From positions 1 through 64,000 of the forward strand of contig JAXLRF010000015.1 in assembly GCA_046331225.1 (NCBI GenBank): DNA of 64,000 nucleotides, given 5' to 3'. The notes beneath the pieces were generated by a model. The model saw only the letters and a list, made by a program, of their open reading frames with translations, did no database searches and was not told where the DNA came from. This stretch comes from VFMC01 sp046331225 (GTDB lineage: Bacteria > Actinomycetota > Acidimicrobiia > Acidimicrobiales > Ilumatobacteraceae). The translations under genes and the position numbers were made by a program. Shown here in pieces: positions 52,056 to 61,056 of the stretch (position 1 is its first letter; the number at the start of each line of letters is the position of its first letter).

Positions 52056-53518
52056 GCGTGCTCGTCATCGACATCGGCACCACCGGGGTGCGCGCCGCGG
52101 TGATGCACCCGGACGCCACGTTGGACGACGTGTGCTACCGGCGGGTGCCGCCCACCACCCCGTTCCCGGGTCTGGTCGAGTTCGACGCGGTCGAACTGTC
52201 GACGGTCGCGCTCGAACTCGCCCACGAGGCGCTCGTCCGCCACGGCGGTCCTGTCAGCGCCGTCGGGGTCACCACCCAGCGCGCCTCGACGATCGTGTGG
52301 GACCGCGCCACCGGCGTGCCGGTCGGCCCGGGCCTCGGGTGGCAGGACCTGCGCACCGTGGTGGCCTGCATCACCGCGAAGGCCGAGCACGGCTTCGCGC
52401 TCGCCCCCAACCAGAGCGCCACCAAGGTGGCTGCGCTGCTCGACCAGCACGACCCCGACCGCAGCCGCGACCTCTGCTTCGGCACGGTCGACACGTGGAT
52501 GGCGTGGGTGCTCACCGGCGGGCGCGAGCACGTCACCGACCGCAGCAACGCCGCGGTGACCGGCATGCTGCGCGGCGATGCCACCGACTGGAACGACGCC
52601 GTGCTCGACGCGCTGCGGATCCCGCGCCGGATGCTCCCCCGGCTGGTCGACACGAGCGGCCCGATCGGGCCTGCGACCGCGCTGCCCGGCGCGCCGGTGC
52701 TCGCCTCGCTGGTCGGCGATCAGCAGGGCAGCCTGGTGGGCCAGAGCTGCGTGCGACCGGGTGACGTGAAGATCACCTTCGGCACCGGCGGCATGCTCGA
52801 CATGTGCGTCGGGCCCGACACGGCGACCGGCTCGCGCTCGGCCAACCGCAACGCGCACGGCACGTTCCCGATCGTCGCGTGGGGGCGGGGCGAGTCGATC
52901 GTGTGGGGCGTCGAGGGCATCATGCTGTCGGCCGGCACCAACATCGAGTGGCTGCGCGACGACCTGCAGATCATCGACACGCCCGAGGCCAGCCACGACG
53001 TCGCCCAGCAGTGCGACTCGACCGACGGCGTGGTGTACGTGCCGGCGCTGCTGGGGCTCGGCACCCCGCACTGGGACTACGGCGCCCGCGGCTCGCTCTT
53101 CGGGCTCACCCGCGGCAGCGGCCGCCCGCACGTGGTGCGTGCCGTGCTCGAGGGCATCGCCCACCGCGGCGCCGACCTGGTCGAGGCGGCCGAGGCCGAC
53201 ACGGGCCGCACCATCGAGGTGCTGCGTGTCGACGGCGGCATGAGCCGCAACCCCACGTTCGTGCAGGCCCTGGCCGACGCGACCGGCCGGCCCGTCGAGG
53301 TCGCCCCGGTGTCCGACGCCACCACGATGGGCGCCGGGTTCCTCGCCGGGCTCGCCACCGGCGAGTGGGCATCGTTCGACGACGTGGCGGCGGCCTGGCG
53401 CCCGGCCGGCCGGGTCGAGCCCGCCACGGGGTCCACCGGCCCGAGCCGCGACCGCTGGCGCGAGGCCGTGACACGTGCCCGCGGGTGGATACCCGACCTG
53501 TCGTCGCTGGACTTCTAG
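52052..53518 (+). CDS. Diverged FGGY kinase, glycerol kinase-like
   Basis: FGGY sugar/polyol kinase of 488 residues. ATP and fold motifs are intact (LVIDIGTTGVRAAVMHPD, LGWQDLRTVV, FGTVDTWMAWVLTGG, LVGDQQGSLVGQ, ITFGTGGMLDMC, LRVDGGMSRNPTFVQALADA). The glycerol-binding positions differ from GlpK: Arg-Glu is Arg-Ala (TTQRAS) and the Tyr position is Asn (PNQSATK), while the Asp in GDQQ and the Trp remain. It therefore probably phosphorylates something other than free glycerol, perhaps an alkylglycerol or another polyol. It is the last gene of the glpD operon and is distinct from the true glpK elsewhere in the window. Confidence 0.85.
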   Translation: MSVLVIDIGTTGVRAAVMHPDATLDDVCYRRVPPTTPFPGLVEFDAVELSTVALELAHEALVRHGGPVSAVGVTTQRASTIVWDRATGVPVGPGLGWQDLRTVVACITAKAEHGFALAPNQSATKVAALLDQHDPDRSRDLCFGTVDTWMAWVLTGGREHVTDRSNAAVTGMLRGDATDWNDAVLDALRIPRRMLPRLVDTSGPIGPATALPGAPVLASLVGDQQGSLVGQSCVRPGDVKITFGTGGMLDMCVGPDTATGSRSANRNAHGTFPIVAWGRGESIVWGVEGIMLSAGTNIEWLRDDLQIIDTPEASHDVAQQCDSTDGVVYVPALLGLGTPHWDYGARGSLFGLTRGSGRPHVVRAVLEGIAHRGADLVEAAEADTGRTIEVLRVDGGMSRNPTFVQALADATGRPVEVAPVSDATTMGAGFLAGLATGEWASFDDVAAAWRPAGRVEPATGSTGPSRDRWREAVTRARGWIPDLSSLDF

Positions 53519-53603
53519 GCTCTCGACTCGGACTCCCTAGAATTGCTCCGCTCACCCGGCGCCGACAATGCTCTCGGGAGCGACTGAAAGGACGAACTCC
53601 CTC

Positions 53604-54251
53604 GTGGACATCGACACGCCCGATACCGCACCGGCCGCCGCCATGGCCGACGTGGCATCGTCTCACGGGCTTCGGCGACGCCTGGTCGGCGCCGGCCTGA
53701 TCGGTCTCGCCGGCTCGCTGCTCCCGAGCCTGGCCTCGAGCGCAGCCGCTGCGCCTGCGCCCACCACGACGGCCCCACCGAAGCGTCCCACCGACGCCGA
53801 CCTCGAGCTGCTGCGCTTCGCGCAGACCGCCGAGCTCGCCGCGCAGGAGCTCTACACCGCAGCGCTCGGCGCCGGCCTCGGCGAGATCACCACCGGTGTG
53901 GTCACCGCCGTGCGCGACGCCCACATGGCCTACGGCCAGGCGCTGTCGGCCCTCATCGGCAAGACGGCCCCGGGCACGCCCAACGCCGATCTGTACGACG
54001 CCTCGCTCGAGGCCTTCACCGGCCCGTCGGCCGGCTTCCTCGCCGCCGCGCTCGAGCTCGAGAACACGCTCGTCACCACCCACACCACGCTGCTCGGCCA
54101 GCTCGTCGGCATCGACGCGGCCAAGCTGATCGCCTCGGTCGTCGTCGCCGAGTCGCACCACGCCGTCGTGTTCGCCGATCTCGTCGGCGTCACCAGCGTC
54201 GACCAGTACATGGCCAACGAGACCACGGCGCTCGCGCCGGCTGAAGGGTGA
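53604..54251 (+). CDS. Exported ferritin-like protein with TAT-like signal
   Basis: A 215-residue protein starting at GTG (DIDTPDTAPAAAMADVASSH) about ten bases after AAAGGA. The N-terminal part has a basic patch HGLRRRLVGAGLIGLAGSL then LLPSLASSAAAAPAP, like a twin-arginine signal. The mature region is an all-helical ferritin-like fold (LELLRFAQTAELAAQELYTA, ENTLVTTHTTLLGQLVG and VVVAESHHAVVFADLVG). Only some of the metal ligands of ferritins can be seen. The role is unknown; it pairs with the next protein. TAGAAT at 53538-53543 is a possible -10. Confidence 0.78.
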   Translation: MDIDTPDTAPAAAMADVASSHGLRRRLVGAGLIGLAGSLLPSLASSAAAAPAPTTTAPPKRPTDADLELLRFAQTAELAAQELYTAALGAGLGEITTGVVTAVRDAHMAYGQALSALIGKTAPGTPNADLYDASLEAFTGPSAGFLAAALELENTLVTTHTTLLGQLVGIDAAKLIASVVVAESHHAVVFADLVGVTSVDQYMANETTALAPAEG

Positions 54252-55072
54252 TCCCGGTGAACCAGCAGTCCTCCCCCGCCCAGTTCGACCGCCGGCAGGT
54301 GTTCCGCCTCGGCGGGCTCTCGGTGGCCACGGCCGCGGTGGTCGCTGCGTGCGGCGGCACCAGCTCGGGCGTCGGCCGCGTGGGCGTCGCGCCCACCACC
54401 ACGGCCCTGCCCGACGCCAGCGTCAGCGACATCGTGCTGCTCCGCACCGCCGCCTCGATCGAGTACACCGCGATCGGCGTGTACCAGGCCTTCAAGTCGT
54501 CGGCCCCGGCCGCGGCGGCCGAGACGATCGACCGCATCGTCGCCGACCACACCGCGCACGCCGACGCCGTCAACCAGCTCATCACCGACCTCGGTGGCGA
54601 GCCCTGGACCTGCGGCAACCCGCGTCTCGAGGACATCACGGTGCCCGCCATCGCCGCCGCCATCAACGGCAGCGACACCAAGGCCCCGAGCGACAACGTC
54701 CCGCGCGACGTGATGAACACGGCGTTCGTGCTCGAGACCTACGCGGCCGAGACCTACCAGTCGTTCATCCCGATGCTGTCCGACCCGGCGCTGCGCCAGG
54801 CCGCGATGACCATCGGTGGCGAAGAGGCCCGCCACGCGGCGATCCTCGCGATCGCGATCACCGGATCGCCCGAGGGCTACCGCGAGGTCACCGCCCCCGA
54901 CGAGCCGCCGCAGATCCCGGTCGCGTACGCGATGCCGGCGCCGTTCGGTCTGCTCGGCGGGCAGAGCCTGGTGATCGGCGCGCAGGACGAGGTCGGCCAG
55001 CGCACCACCGTCCCGGTCGACACGCCGGCGGCGAACACCTTCGTCTACGAGTACATGACGCAGAGCTGCTGA
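54248..55072 (+). CDS. Ferritin-like lipoprotein with TAT-type signal
   Basis: A 274-residue protein starting at a GTG overlapping the previous stop. The N-terminus FDRRQVFRLGGLSVATAAVV then AAC has twin arginines (15-16) and a lipobox with Cys35, so it is probably TAT-exported and lipidated. The mature part is ferritin-like: IVLLRTAASIEYTAIGVYQA, HTAHADAVNQLITDLGG and TIGGEEARHAAILAIAITG. PWTCGN holds another Cys. Both exported ferritin-like proteins probably act together at the cell surface; substrate unknown. Confidence 0.8.
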   Translation: MIPVNQQSSPAQFDRRQVFRLGGLSVATAAVVAACGGTSSGVGRVGVAPTTTALPDASVSDIVLLRTAASIEYTAIGVYQAFKSSAPAAAAETIDRIVADHTAHADAVNQLITDLGGEPWTCGNPRLEDITVPAIAAAINGSDTKAPSDNVPRDVMNTAFVLETYAAETYQSFIPMLSDPALRQAAMTIGGEEARHAAILAIAITGSPEGYREVTAPDEPPQIPVAYAMPAPFGLLGGQSLVIGAQDEVGQRTTVPVDTPAANTFVYEYMTQSC

Positions 55073-55086
55073 GCAGCGCCCCCCTC

Positions 55087-55092
55087 TAGACT
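55087..55092 (+). promoter_or_regulatory. Candidate -10 element for rnpB
   Basis: TAGACT lies 10 nt before the first base of the P1 helix of RNase P RNA, the expected distance for its own transcription start. No convincing -35 is seen, the region being the 3' end of the ferritin-like gene. Confidence 0.4.
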
Positions 55093-55101
55093 GCCGGCCG
55101 A

Positions 55102-55505
<404 letters not shown>

Positions 55506-55740
55506 TCACCGCCACCGTGCTCGTTGCGACCGCAAGCAATCCGGAGCGAGTGCCCATCCCCCGGCGGAAAGGGATGGGCGACGGATCTCGACGATGCGAG
55601 TGGGCACGTTGGGAGAGCCACATGACCGGAGATCCGCGGACTTGCACCTTAGAGCGTCGACCCGGTCGGCACACAGATGGTCGGCGCAGAACTGACCAAG
55701 GTCCCGTCAGACCCTGATCGATGGCCGCCCCGCACGACAT

Positions 55741-55772
55741 CGGCCCCGGACCGTGAGGACGATCCGGGGCCG
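55741..55772 (+). terminator. 10-bp perfect GC hairpin downstream of rnpB
   Basis: CGGCCCCGGA and TCCGGGGCCG form a perfect 10-bp stem with a 12-nt loop. It is the strongest hairpin after rnpB. No T-run follows. Confidence 0.45.
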
Positions 55773-55784
55773 AAGGCCGTGTGT

Positions 55785-55836
55785 GCTGTTGGTTGCCGTT
55801 GCCGGCTGTTGGTTGCCGTTGCCGGCTGTTGGTTGC
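55785..55836. repeat. 20-bp tandem repeat, 2.6 copies
   Basis: GCTGTTGGTTGCCGTTGCCG occurs twice without change (55785-55804 and 55805-55824) and then a 12-base partial copy. It is non-coding and close to the preceding hairpin. It may be a variable tract. Confidence 0.85.
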
Positions 55837-55992
55837 GGGTGGCGAGGGCGGGAGGCGGGCGGGATGCTCATGCCCTCGCTGATCGACGATCGTCCCTGCG
55901 GTGAGCGATCCGTCCACCCGATCCGACGGTGAACCTGCGGGGGATCGGTCCGCACCGCGGGGCCCCACCGCGGGGGAACCCGTCACCGACGT

Positions 55993-56352
55993 CTAGGGCT
56001 GCAGCTCCCAGGCGACCGGTTCGTAGGTGACGCCGGCCAGCGCCTCGCTCTCGGTGCAGATCCACATCGCGCCGCTCTCGGGATCGCGGAACAGCAGCAC
56101 CAGCGCCGACAGGTCGAGCGCGGTCAACGGGCCCACCTCCGACACGCCGATGAAGTAGCCGGTACGACCGGTCGGGTGCTCGCGGTAGCGCGCACCACGC
56201 TCGAAGCGGTGGGCGTCGTACCACGTGTAGCGGACCGCGGGCGCCGGCTCGGGTCGCGGGCGGAACGGCAACACGACGGCGAGGCCCTCGCCCGAGGCGA
56301 CGGGCCTGCGGTCGTGGTCGTGGCTCGCCCGAGCCGGAGAACGCGTGGTCAC
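55993..56352 (-). CDS. Hypothetical protein
   Basis: A 119-residue frame starting at GTG (TTRSPARASHDHDRRPVASG). The second half (VRYTWYDAHRFERGARYREH, GYFIGVSEVGPLTALDLSAL, MWICTESEALAGVTYEPVAW) has the balance of a folded beta-rich domain, so coding is likely, but I recognise no family. The N-terminal 35 residues look disordered. A downstream Met-free alternative start cannot be excluded. It ends at TAG. Confidence 0.55.
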   Translation of the reverse strand: MTTRSPARASHDHDRRPVASGEGLAVVLPFRPRPEPAPAVRYTWYDAHRFERGARYREHPTGRTGYFIGVSEVGPLTALDLSALVLLFRDPESGAMWICTESEALAGVTYEPVAWELQP

Positions 56353-56422
56353 GCTCAGATCATCGGTTCGGGGTGCGGCCGACACGAGGGGTTCTCGCGC
56401 GATTTCGCATGGTGCCGTCGCG

Positions 56423-56899
56423 TCAGCGCACCTGGGTGAGCTGGCCGGTCCGGACGAACAGCCGGCGCCGCTCGGGGTCGGCCAGACCGAAGCGTCGCCA
56501 CGACCAGACGAGCAACGCTGCCCCCACCAGTTCGAGCGGCAGGTTCCACAGCCCACGCGCCACCACGGGCAGCTCGGCATCACCGAAACCCGAGGTGAAC
56601 GGCCACCAGAAGACGTTCGTGTCGTCGAAGGCCGCGTCGAACACGAGGTGCAGCAGCATCCCGATCGGGATCGCGATCAACCGCTTGCGGATCGGACGGC
56701 GCCCGGCGGTGACCAGCATCACCAGCACCAGCGCACCGACGGCACCGGCCAGGCTGTGGAACACCCGGGCGCCGCCGAACCAGACGTCGATCGCATCGGG
56801 CAGCAGCGCACCGACGATCAACCACCGGTGGTCGAAACGCGGGTCGGTGAACACGAAGTGCACCGTCAGCACCGAGGTCGCGACGAACCAGAGCAGCAC
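56423..56899 (-). CDS. YdjM/DUF457-like membrane protein
   Basis: A 158-residue membrane protein starting at GTG (LLWFVATSVLTVHFVFTDPR). It has four or five membrane segments and the scattered polar residues of the YdjM-type family: LPDAIDVWFGGARVFHSLAG and IGMLLHLVFDAAFDDTNVFW, with His and Asp inside membrane helices, which in relatives are proposed to bind metal. Function is not established. The assignment is by motif resemblance and is moderate. Confidence 0.65.
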   Translation of the reverse strand: MLLWFVATSVLTVHFVFTDPRFDHRWLIVGALLPDAIDVWFGGARVFHSLAGAVGALVLVMLVTAGRRPIRKRLIAIPIGMLLHLVFDAAFDDTNVFWWPFTSGFGDAELPVVARGLWNLPLELVGAALLVWSWRRFGLADPERRRLFVRTGQLTQVR

Positions 56900-56912
56900 G
56901 GGACGAGATCGG

Positions 56913-57617
56913 TCAGACGACGAGGAGGCGCGAGCAGTTGGGGCACTCGGGCAGCTCGCCCGCCGGCGCCGACTTCACCTGGTCGTGCTCCATCGGTGAC
57001 AGGTCGACGTGGCAGCCGGTGCACGTGCGGCGCTCGAGCTGGGCGATGGCCACACCGCCGAAGCGGGCCCGCATCGAGGTGTACGTCGACAGCTCGTCGG
57101 GCGTGAGCGCGGCAGCGGCCTGCTCGCGGCGAGCCGACACGTCGGCCACCTCGGCGGCGATGCCGGCCTCGGCCTCGGCGAGCGATGCCTCGGCGGCCGC
57201 GACGGCGTCGAGCAGCGCCGGTTCGGCCTCGGCCAGTGCAGCCAGCCCGGTCTCGGCCTCGCCCTGCTGCTCCATCGCCTCGAGCTCGACGTCGTCGAGC
57301 TCGCCGTGCTTGGCCTTCAGCGACGCGATCTCGCTCATCAGCGCCTCGGCTTCACGCGGGGCGATGACGGTCTTGAGCTGCGCCTCGAGCCGTCGCTGCT
57401 TGGTGTCGAGCTCGGCACCCTCGTGCTCGGCGCGTTCGACCGCCGCGCCGGCCTCGGCGGCGACGCCCGCGAGCCGTGTGCGTTCGGCGACGTGCGCGGC
57501 GTGCGCCGCTCGGGCGGTGTCGAGCGCGGCCCGCTCGGGCAGCCGTCTGCGCCGCCCATCGAGCGCGTCGAGCTGCGAGTCGAGGAGCTGGACCGCGAGC
57601 AGCGCAGGGCCGTTCAT
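56913..57617 (-). CDS. Coiled-coil protein with C4 zinc ribbon (CdsZ-like)
   Basis: A 234-residue protein. Residues 10-180 form a long antiparallel coiled coil rich in Ala, Glu and Arg. The C-terminus carries a C4 zinc ribbon, CTGCHVDLSPMEHDQV with the second pair in ELPECPNCSRLL. Proteins of this plan in actinobacteria and chlamydiae are proposed to bind nucleic acid or assemble other factors; the role here is unknown. Its ATG overlaps the PBP stop as ATGA, so it is translated with that gene. Confidence 0.85.
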   Translation of the reverse strand: MNGPALLAVQLLDSQLDALDGRRRRLPERAALDTARAAHAAHVAERTRLAGVAAEAGAAVERAEHEGAELDTKQRRLEAQLKTVIAPREAEALMSEIASLKAKHGELDDVELEAMEQQGEAETGLAALAEAEPALLDAVAAAEASLAEAEAGIAAEVADVSARREQAAAALTPDELSTYTSMRARFGGVAIAQLERRTCTGCHVDLSPMEHDQVKSAPAGELPECPNCSRLLVV

Positions 57618-60010
57618 GGGGCGGTCGTGGTCGAACGGGGCTGGCGCACGATCACGCCTGCCGGCAACTTGGCGCACGTGAGCACCGCCGTCTTCGGATC
57701 GACCGACGGCAACGGGGCCGTCGGGTCGACGATCTCGGGTGGGATCGTGGTGCTGTCGGGCAGGAGTTGGATGACCACGGGCGCCACCGTAGTCGGCGTC
57801 GTGTCGGTGACGTCCGTGCCGGTGGGCACCTCGGGATCCGGCGCGTCGGGCGTGTCGGGAGCGGTCGTGGTCTGGGGCGGCGCGGTGACGATCGAGCCGT
57901 CGGGTCCGATCTGCCCGCTCGTCACCTTGTACGCGCACTCCTCGCCCGGCAGGTACAGGCGAGCCGGTTTGCGGGCGGGCGCGGGCGGCGCCGCCCAGTC
58001 CTCGACCGGTTGGCCGTACAGCGCGGGCCGCATGTACGCGCCCCAGATGCGGGCCGGGTACGTGCCGCCCTGCACGGCCTCGACGCCGTCGAGTTCGTAG
58101 AACTCGGGCACGTTGTCGGCCGTCATCTTCGTGTAGCCGTCGGGGTCGCCGACCCACACCGCCGTGGCGAGCTGCGGCGTGTACCCGACGAACCACGAGT
58201 TGGTGTTGTCCTGCTGCGTGCCGGTCTTGCCCGCTGCGGGGAACGGGAAGTCGCTGAGTGCGCGGCGGGCCGTGCCGCGGGTGAGGACGCCTTTCAGGAT
58301 GCTCGTCGTCGTGAGTGCCGACGCCTCGTCGAAGACCTGCTCGGGCACCGCCTCGTGGGTGTAGAGGCGGCTGCCGTCGGCCTTGTCGATCCACTCGACG
58401 TAGTAGGGCTCGAGGTGCACGCCGTTGTTGGCCAGGGTCTGTGCGCCCGACGCCATGTCGAGCGGGCTCATCTCGTTGGCGCCGGTGGCGAAGCTCGCGT
58501 ACGGCTGCACCGGCTCGCGGTCGCTCTCGGGCTGGCCGCGGTACAGGTACGGCGAGCGCGCCATCCGGTACGTGGTGTCGACCACGCGGTTGAGACCGAC
58601 GATCTGCGAGAGGCGAGCGAACGCGCAGTTGAGCGACAACCACGTGGCCTGCTCGAGGGTGCCGAGCTGGCCGGCGACACCGTCGTCGACCAGGAAGGGG
58701 TTGTCGGGGTCGCCCGGGTTGGGCAGCAGACAGCCGCGCCGGCCGTCGATGGTGTCGGCGGGGATCGCCCCGGCCTGGATGGCCGACGCGAGGATGAACA
58801 TCTTGATGCTCGACCCGGTCTGGCGTGGGACGAGGGCCATGTTGATCTCGTTCACGCGAGGGCGGAACCCGCTGCCGCCGACCATCGCCCGCACGGCGCC
58901 GGACTTCGCGTCGAGCGACACGATCGCGGCGTCGATGCCGGCCTTGTTGGCCGGCAGGTTGGTGCGGGCCTCCTCGGCGTAGCGCTGCAGGTCGGGGTTG
59001 AGCGTCGTGTAGATCCGCAGGCCGCCGCGGTAGAGCAGGTTGGCCCGCTCCTGCTCGGTCTCGCCGAGCAGGTTCGAGCGTTCGAGCAGGTACTCGCGCA
59101 GAGCCTCGGTGTAGTAGGTCGGCTGGACGTCGAACGTGGGCAGCGCCTTCAGCGTCTCGGGCAGCTCCCAGCCGTCGGCGATCTGCTCCTCCTGTTCGGC
59201 CGGGATCATGCCGACGTCGGCGAGCCGCTCGATCACCTGCTTGAACCGGGCACGCGACCGTTCGGGTCGACGGATCGGGTCGTACCCCGATGGCGAGCGG
59301 ATCATGCCGGCCAGGAACGCGGCCTCGATCGTGTCGAGTTGGTCGACGCTCTTGCCGAAGTACACCTCGGCCGCCGCCTGGATGCCGTAGGCGTTGTTGC
59401 CGAAGAAGATCGTGTTCAGGTAGCGCTCGAGGATCTGCTCCTTGGTCATCTCCTTCTCGAGCATCAGCGCGTAGTGCACCTGGAGCAGCTTGTAGCGGCC
59501 GTCGCGTTCGAGGCCGGCGAGCAGCTCGTTCTTGACCACCTGTTGGGTGATCGTGCTGGCGCCCTGGCGTGGGGCGTCGCTCGCGAAGTTCGACAGCGTG
59601 GCGCGAACCAGGCCGCGCACGTTGACGCCCTTGTGGATGAAGAACTCGTTGTCCTCGACCGCGAGGATCGCCCGCACCACGTTGTCGGGTACCTGGTCGA
59701 GGGTGATCGGTTGGCTGTTCTCGCGTTCGAACACGGCGATGACGTTGCCGGCGACGTCGTAGACGAGCGTGCGTTGCGAGAGCGGCTCGAAGTCCGTCGG
59801 GATGTCGACGGGCACCTCCTCGTGCGCGTTCGCGACGCGCCACAGCCGCGGGGCGGCCGAGATCACGACCGCCGACAGCAGCAGTGCCCCGGCGAGCACG
59901 ATGGCCGCGAGGCGGAGGGTCCAGGCAACGGGTCGCACAGCGCGATCCACGCTAGTGGTGGGCCCGCGTGCGGTTCGGTCACCCCGAGTCACCCCTGGTC
60001 GGCGGCGCAT
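57614..60010 (-). CDS. Class A penicillin-binding protein (bifunctional)
   Basis: Bifunctional peptidoglycan synthase of up to 798 residues. After a basic tail and one membrane anchor (TLRLAAIVLAGALLLSAVVI), the GT51 domain shows LAVEDNEFFIHKGVNVRGLV, QGASTITQQVVKN, LNTIFFGNNAYGIQAAAEVY and LAGMIRSPSGYDP. The transpeptidase has SxxK as TGSSIKMF, SxN as LSLNCAF and KTG as AAGKTGTQQDN. The C-terminus is Thr/Pro/Asp-rich with Cys in LYLPGEECAYKV. The ATG is 17 nt from the divergent LLM gene, too close for separate promoters, so a GTG at 59992 or 59950 may be the real start. Confidence 0.92.
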   Translation of the reverse strand: MRRRPGVTRGDRTARGPTTSVDRAVRPVAWTLRLAAIVLAGALLLSAVVISAAPRLWRVANAHEEVPVDIPTDFEPLSQRTLVYDVAGNVIAVFERENSQPITLDQVPDNVVRAILAVEDNEFFIHKGVNVRGLVRATLSNFASDAPRQGASTITQQVVKNELLAGLERDGRYKLLQVHYALMLEKEMTKEQILERYLNTIFFGNNAYGIQAAAEVYFGKSVDQLDTIEAAFLAGMIRSPSGYDPIRRPERSRARFKQVIERLADVGMIPAEQEEQIADGWELPETLKALPTFDVQPTYYTEALREYLLERSNLLGETEQERANLLYRGGLRIYTTLNPDLQRYAEEARTNLPANKAGIDAAIVSLDAKSGAVRAMVGGSGFRPRVNEINMALVPRQTGSSIKMFILASAIQAGAIPADTIDGRRGCLLPNPGDPDNPFLVDDGVAGQLGTLEQATWLSLNCAFARLSQIVGLNRVVDTTYRMARSPYLYRGQPESDREPVQPYASFATGANEMSPLDMASGAQTLANNGVHLEPYYVEWIDKADGSRLYTHEAVPEQVFDEASALTTTSILKGVLTRGTARRALSDFPFPAAGKTGTQQDNTNSWFVGYTPQLATAVWVGDPDGYTKMTADNVPEFYELDGVEAVQGGTYPARIWGAYMRPALYGQPVEDWAAPPAPARKPARLYLPGEECAYKVTSGQIGPDGSIVTAPPQTTTAPDTPDAPDPEVPTGTDVTDTTPTTVAPVVIQLLPDSTTIPPEIVDPTAPLPSVDPKTAVLTCAKLPAGVIVRQPRSTTTAP

Positions 60011-60027
60011 GGCTATGGTGCCCGGCC

Positions 60028-60975
60028 ATGACCGCCTCCCCCGCACCCCGCCCCTTCCGCTTCGGCGTCCAGGCGGCCAACGCCGCGTCGCGCACCGAAT
60101 GGGTCGAGCTCGCACGCCGAGCCGAGTCGTTCGGGTACGACGTGATGACCGTCCCGGACCACTTCGACGACCAGCTGGCACCGGTGCCCGCGCTGATGGC
60201 CGCGGCCGACGCCACCACCGACCTGCGCGTGGGCGCCCTGGTGTGGGACAACGACTACAAGCACCCCGTCGTGCTGGCCAAGGAGCTGGCGACGATGGAT
60301 CTGCTGTCCGACGGACGGCTCGAGATCGGCATCGGGGCCGGCTGGATGATCTCCGACTACGAGCAAGCGGGCATGCCGTACGACCGGCCGGGCGTGCGCA
60401 TCGACCGCTTCGTCGAGGGCCTCGCGATCGTCAAGGGGCTGATGGGCGGCGAACCGTTCAGCTTCAGCGGCACGCACTACACGATCAGCAACATGACCGG
60501 TCGGCCGCGTCCGGTGCAGGCGCCGTGCCCGCCGATCCTGATCGGTGGCGGTGGCAAGCGGGTGCTCACCATCGCCGCACGGGAGGCCGACATCATCGGC
60601 ATCAACGCCTCGATGCACGCGGGCGTGGTCGGGCCCGAGGCGCTCGCGTCGATGACTGCCGAGTCGGTCGACGAGAAGGTCGCGATCGTCCGCGAGGCCG
60701 CCGGCGACCGCCTGGCCGACATCGAGTTCAACGTGCGGGCGTTCATGGTGAGCGTGACGGATCAACGCGACGCGGCGCTGTCGGCCATCGCCGGTGCGCT
60801 GCACGTCGAGACGTCGATGCTCGAGCACACGCCGTTCGCGCTGATCGGTTCGCCCGCGTCGATCGTCGAGAACCTGCTCGAGCGCCGTGAGCGCTGGGGC
60901 ATGTCGTACGTGATCGTCGGTGCGGCCGACGTCGAGCCGTTCGCGCCCGTGGTGGCCGAACTGGCCGGCCGCTGA
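60028..60975 (+). CDS. LLM-class F420-dependent oxidoreductase
   Basis: TIM-barrel oxidoreductase of 315 residues from the bacterial luciferase-like family, probably using F420 as in other actinomycetes. It starts MTASPAPRPFRFGVQAANAA. Supporting segments are YDVMTVPDHFDDQLAPVPAL, GALVWDNDYKHPVVLAKELA, LLSDGRLEIGIGAGWMISDY and PPILIGGGGKRVLTIAAREA (the phosphate-binding region of the cofactor). The substrate is unknown. It stands alone, and a terminator on the opposite strand belongs to the next gene. Confidence 0.88.
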   Translation: MTASPAPRPFRFGVQAANAASRTEWVELARRAESFGYDVMTVPDHFDDQLAPVPALMAAADATTDLRVGALVWDNDYKHPVVLAKELATMDLLSDGRLEIGIGAGWMISDYEQAGMPYDRPGVRIDRFVEGLAIVKGLMGGEPFSFSGTHYTISNMTGRPRPVQAPCPPILIGGGGKRVLTIAAREADIIGINASMHAGVVGPEALASMTAESVDEKVAIVREAAGDRLADIEFNVRAFMVSVTDQRDAALSAIAGALHVETSMLEHTPFALIGSPASIVENLLERRERWGMSYVIVGAADVEPFAPVVAELAGR

Positions 60976-61002
60976 CCTGTCCGAGGCACGCCCGCACGCG
61001 CC

Positions 61003-61041
61003 CGAAAACGACGAAGGGGCGGGGTCCCCACACCCCGCCCC
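61003..61041 (-). terminator. Rho-independent terminator of the cold-shock gene
   Basis: A perfect 10-bp stem (61016-61025 with 61032-61041: GGGGCGGGGT and ACCCCGCCCC, 6-nt loop) lies 15 nt past the cold-shock stop. On the minus strand it is followed by TTCGTCGTTTTCG, a T-rich tract. It is the best terminator in the window. Confidence 0.8.
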
Positions 61042-61056
61042 GTCAGATCGATGACG

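Larger units (their letters stand above)
55506..55992. other. Gene-free region after rnpB with hairpins and a short repeat
   Basis: A 487-nt stretch without a convincing gene. It holds GCCCATCCC/GGGATGGGC (55552-55560 with 55571-55579), a 9-bp stem with a 10-nt loop. TGGGCA at 55601-55606 can pair with the same TGCCCA (55551-55556), giving two mutually exclusive folds. Further on are a GC-rich hairpin, a 20-bp tandem repeat and the tail of the next minus-strand gene. It may be an rnpB read-through or an uncharacterised RNA. Confidence 0.55.

Noticed and set aside
55622..55720. A tRNA-like fold after rnpB
   Set aside because: No acceptor-stem pairing, T-loop or CCA-like arrangement could be built; only short stems are present.
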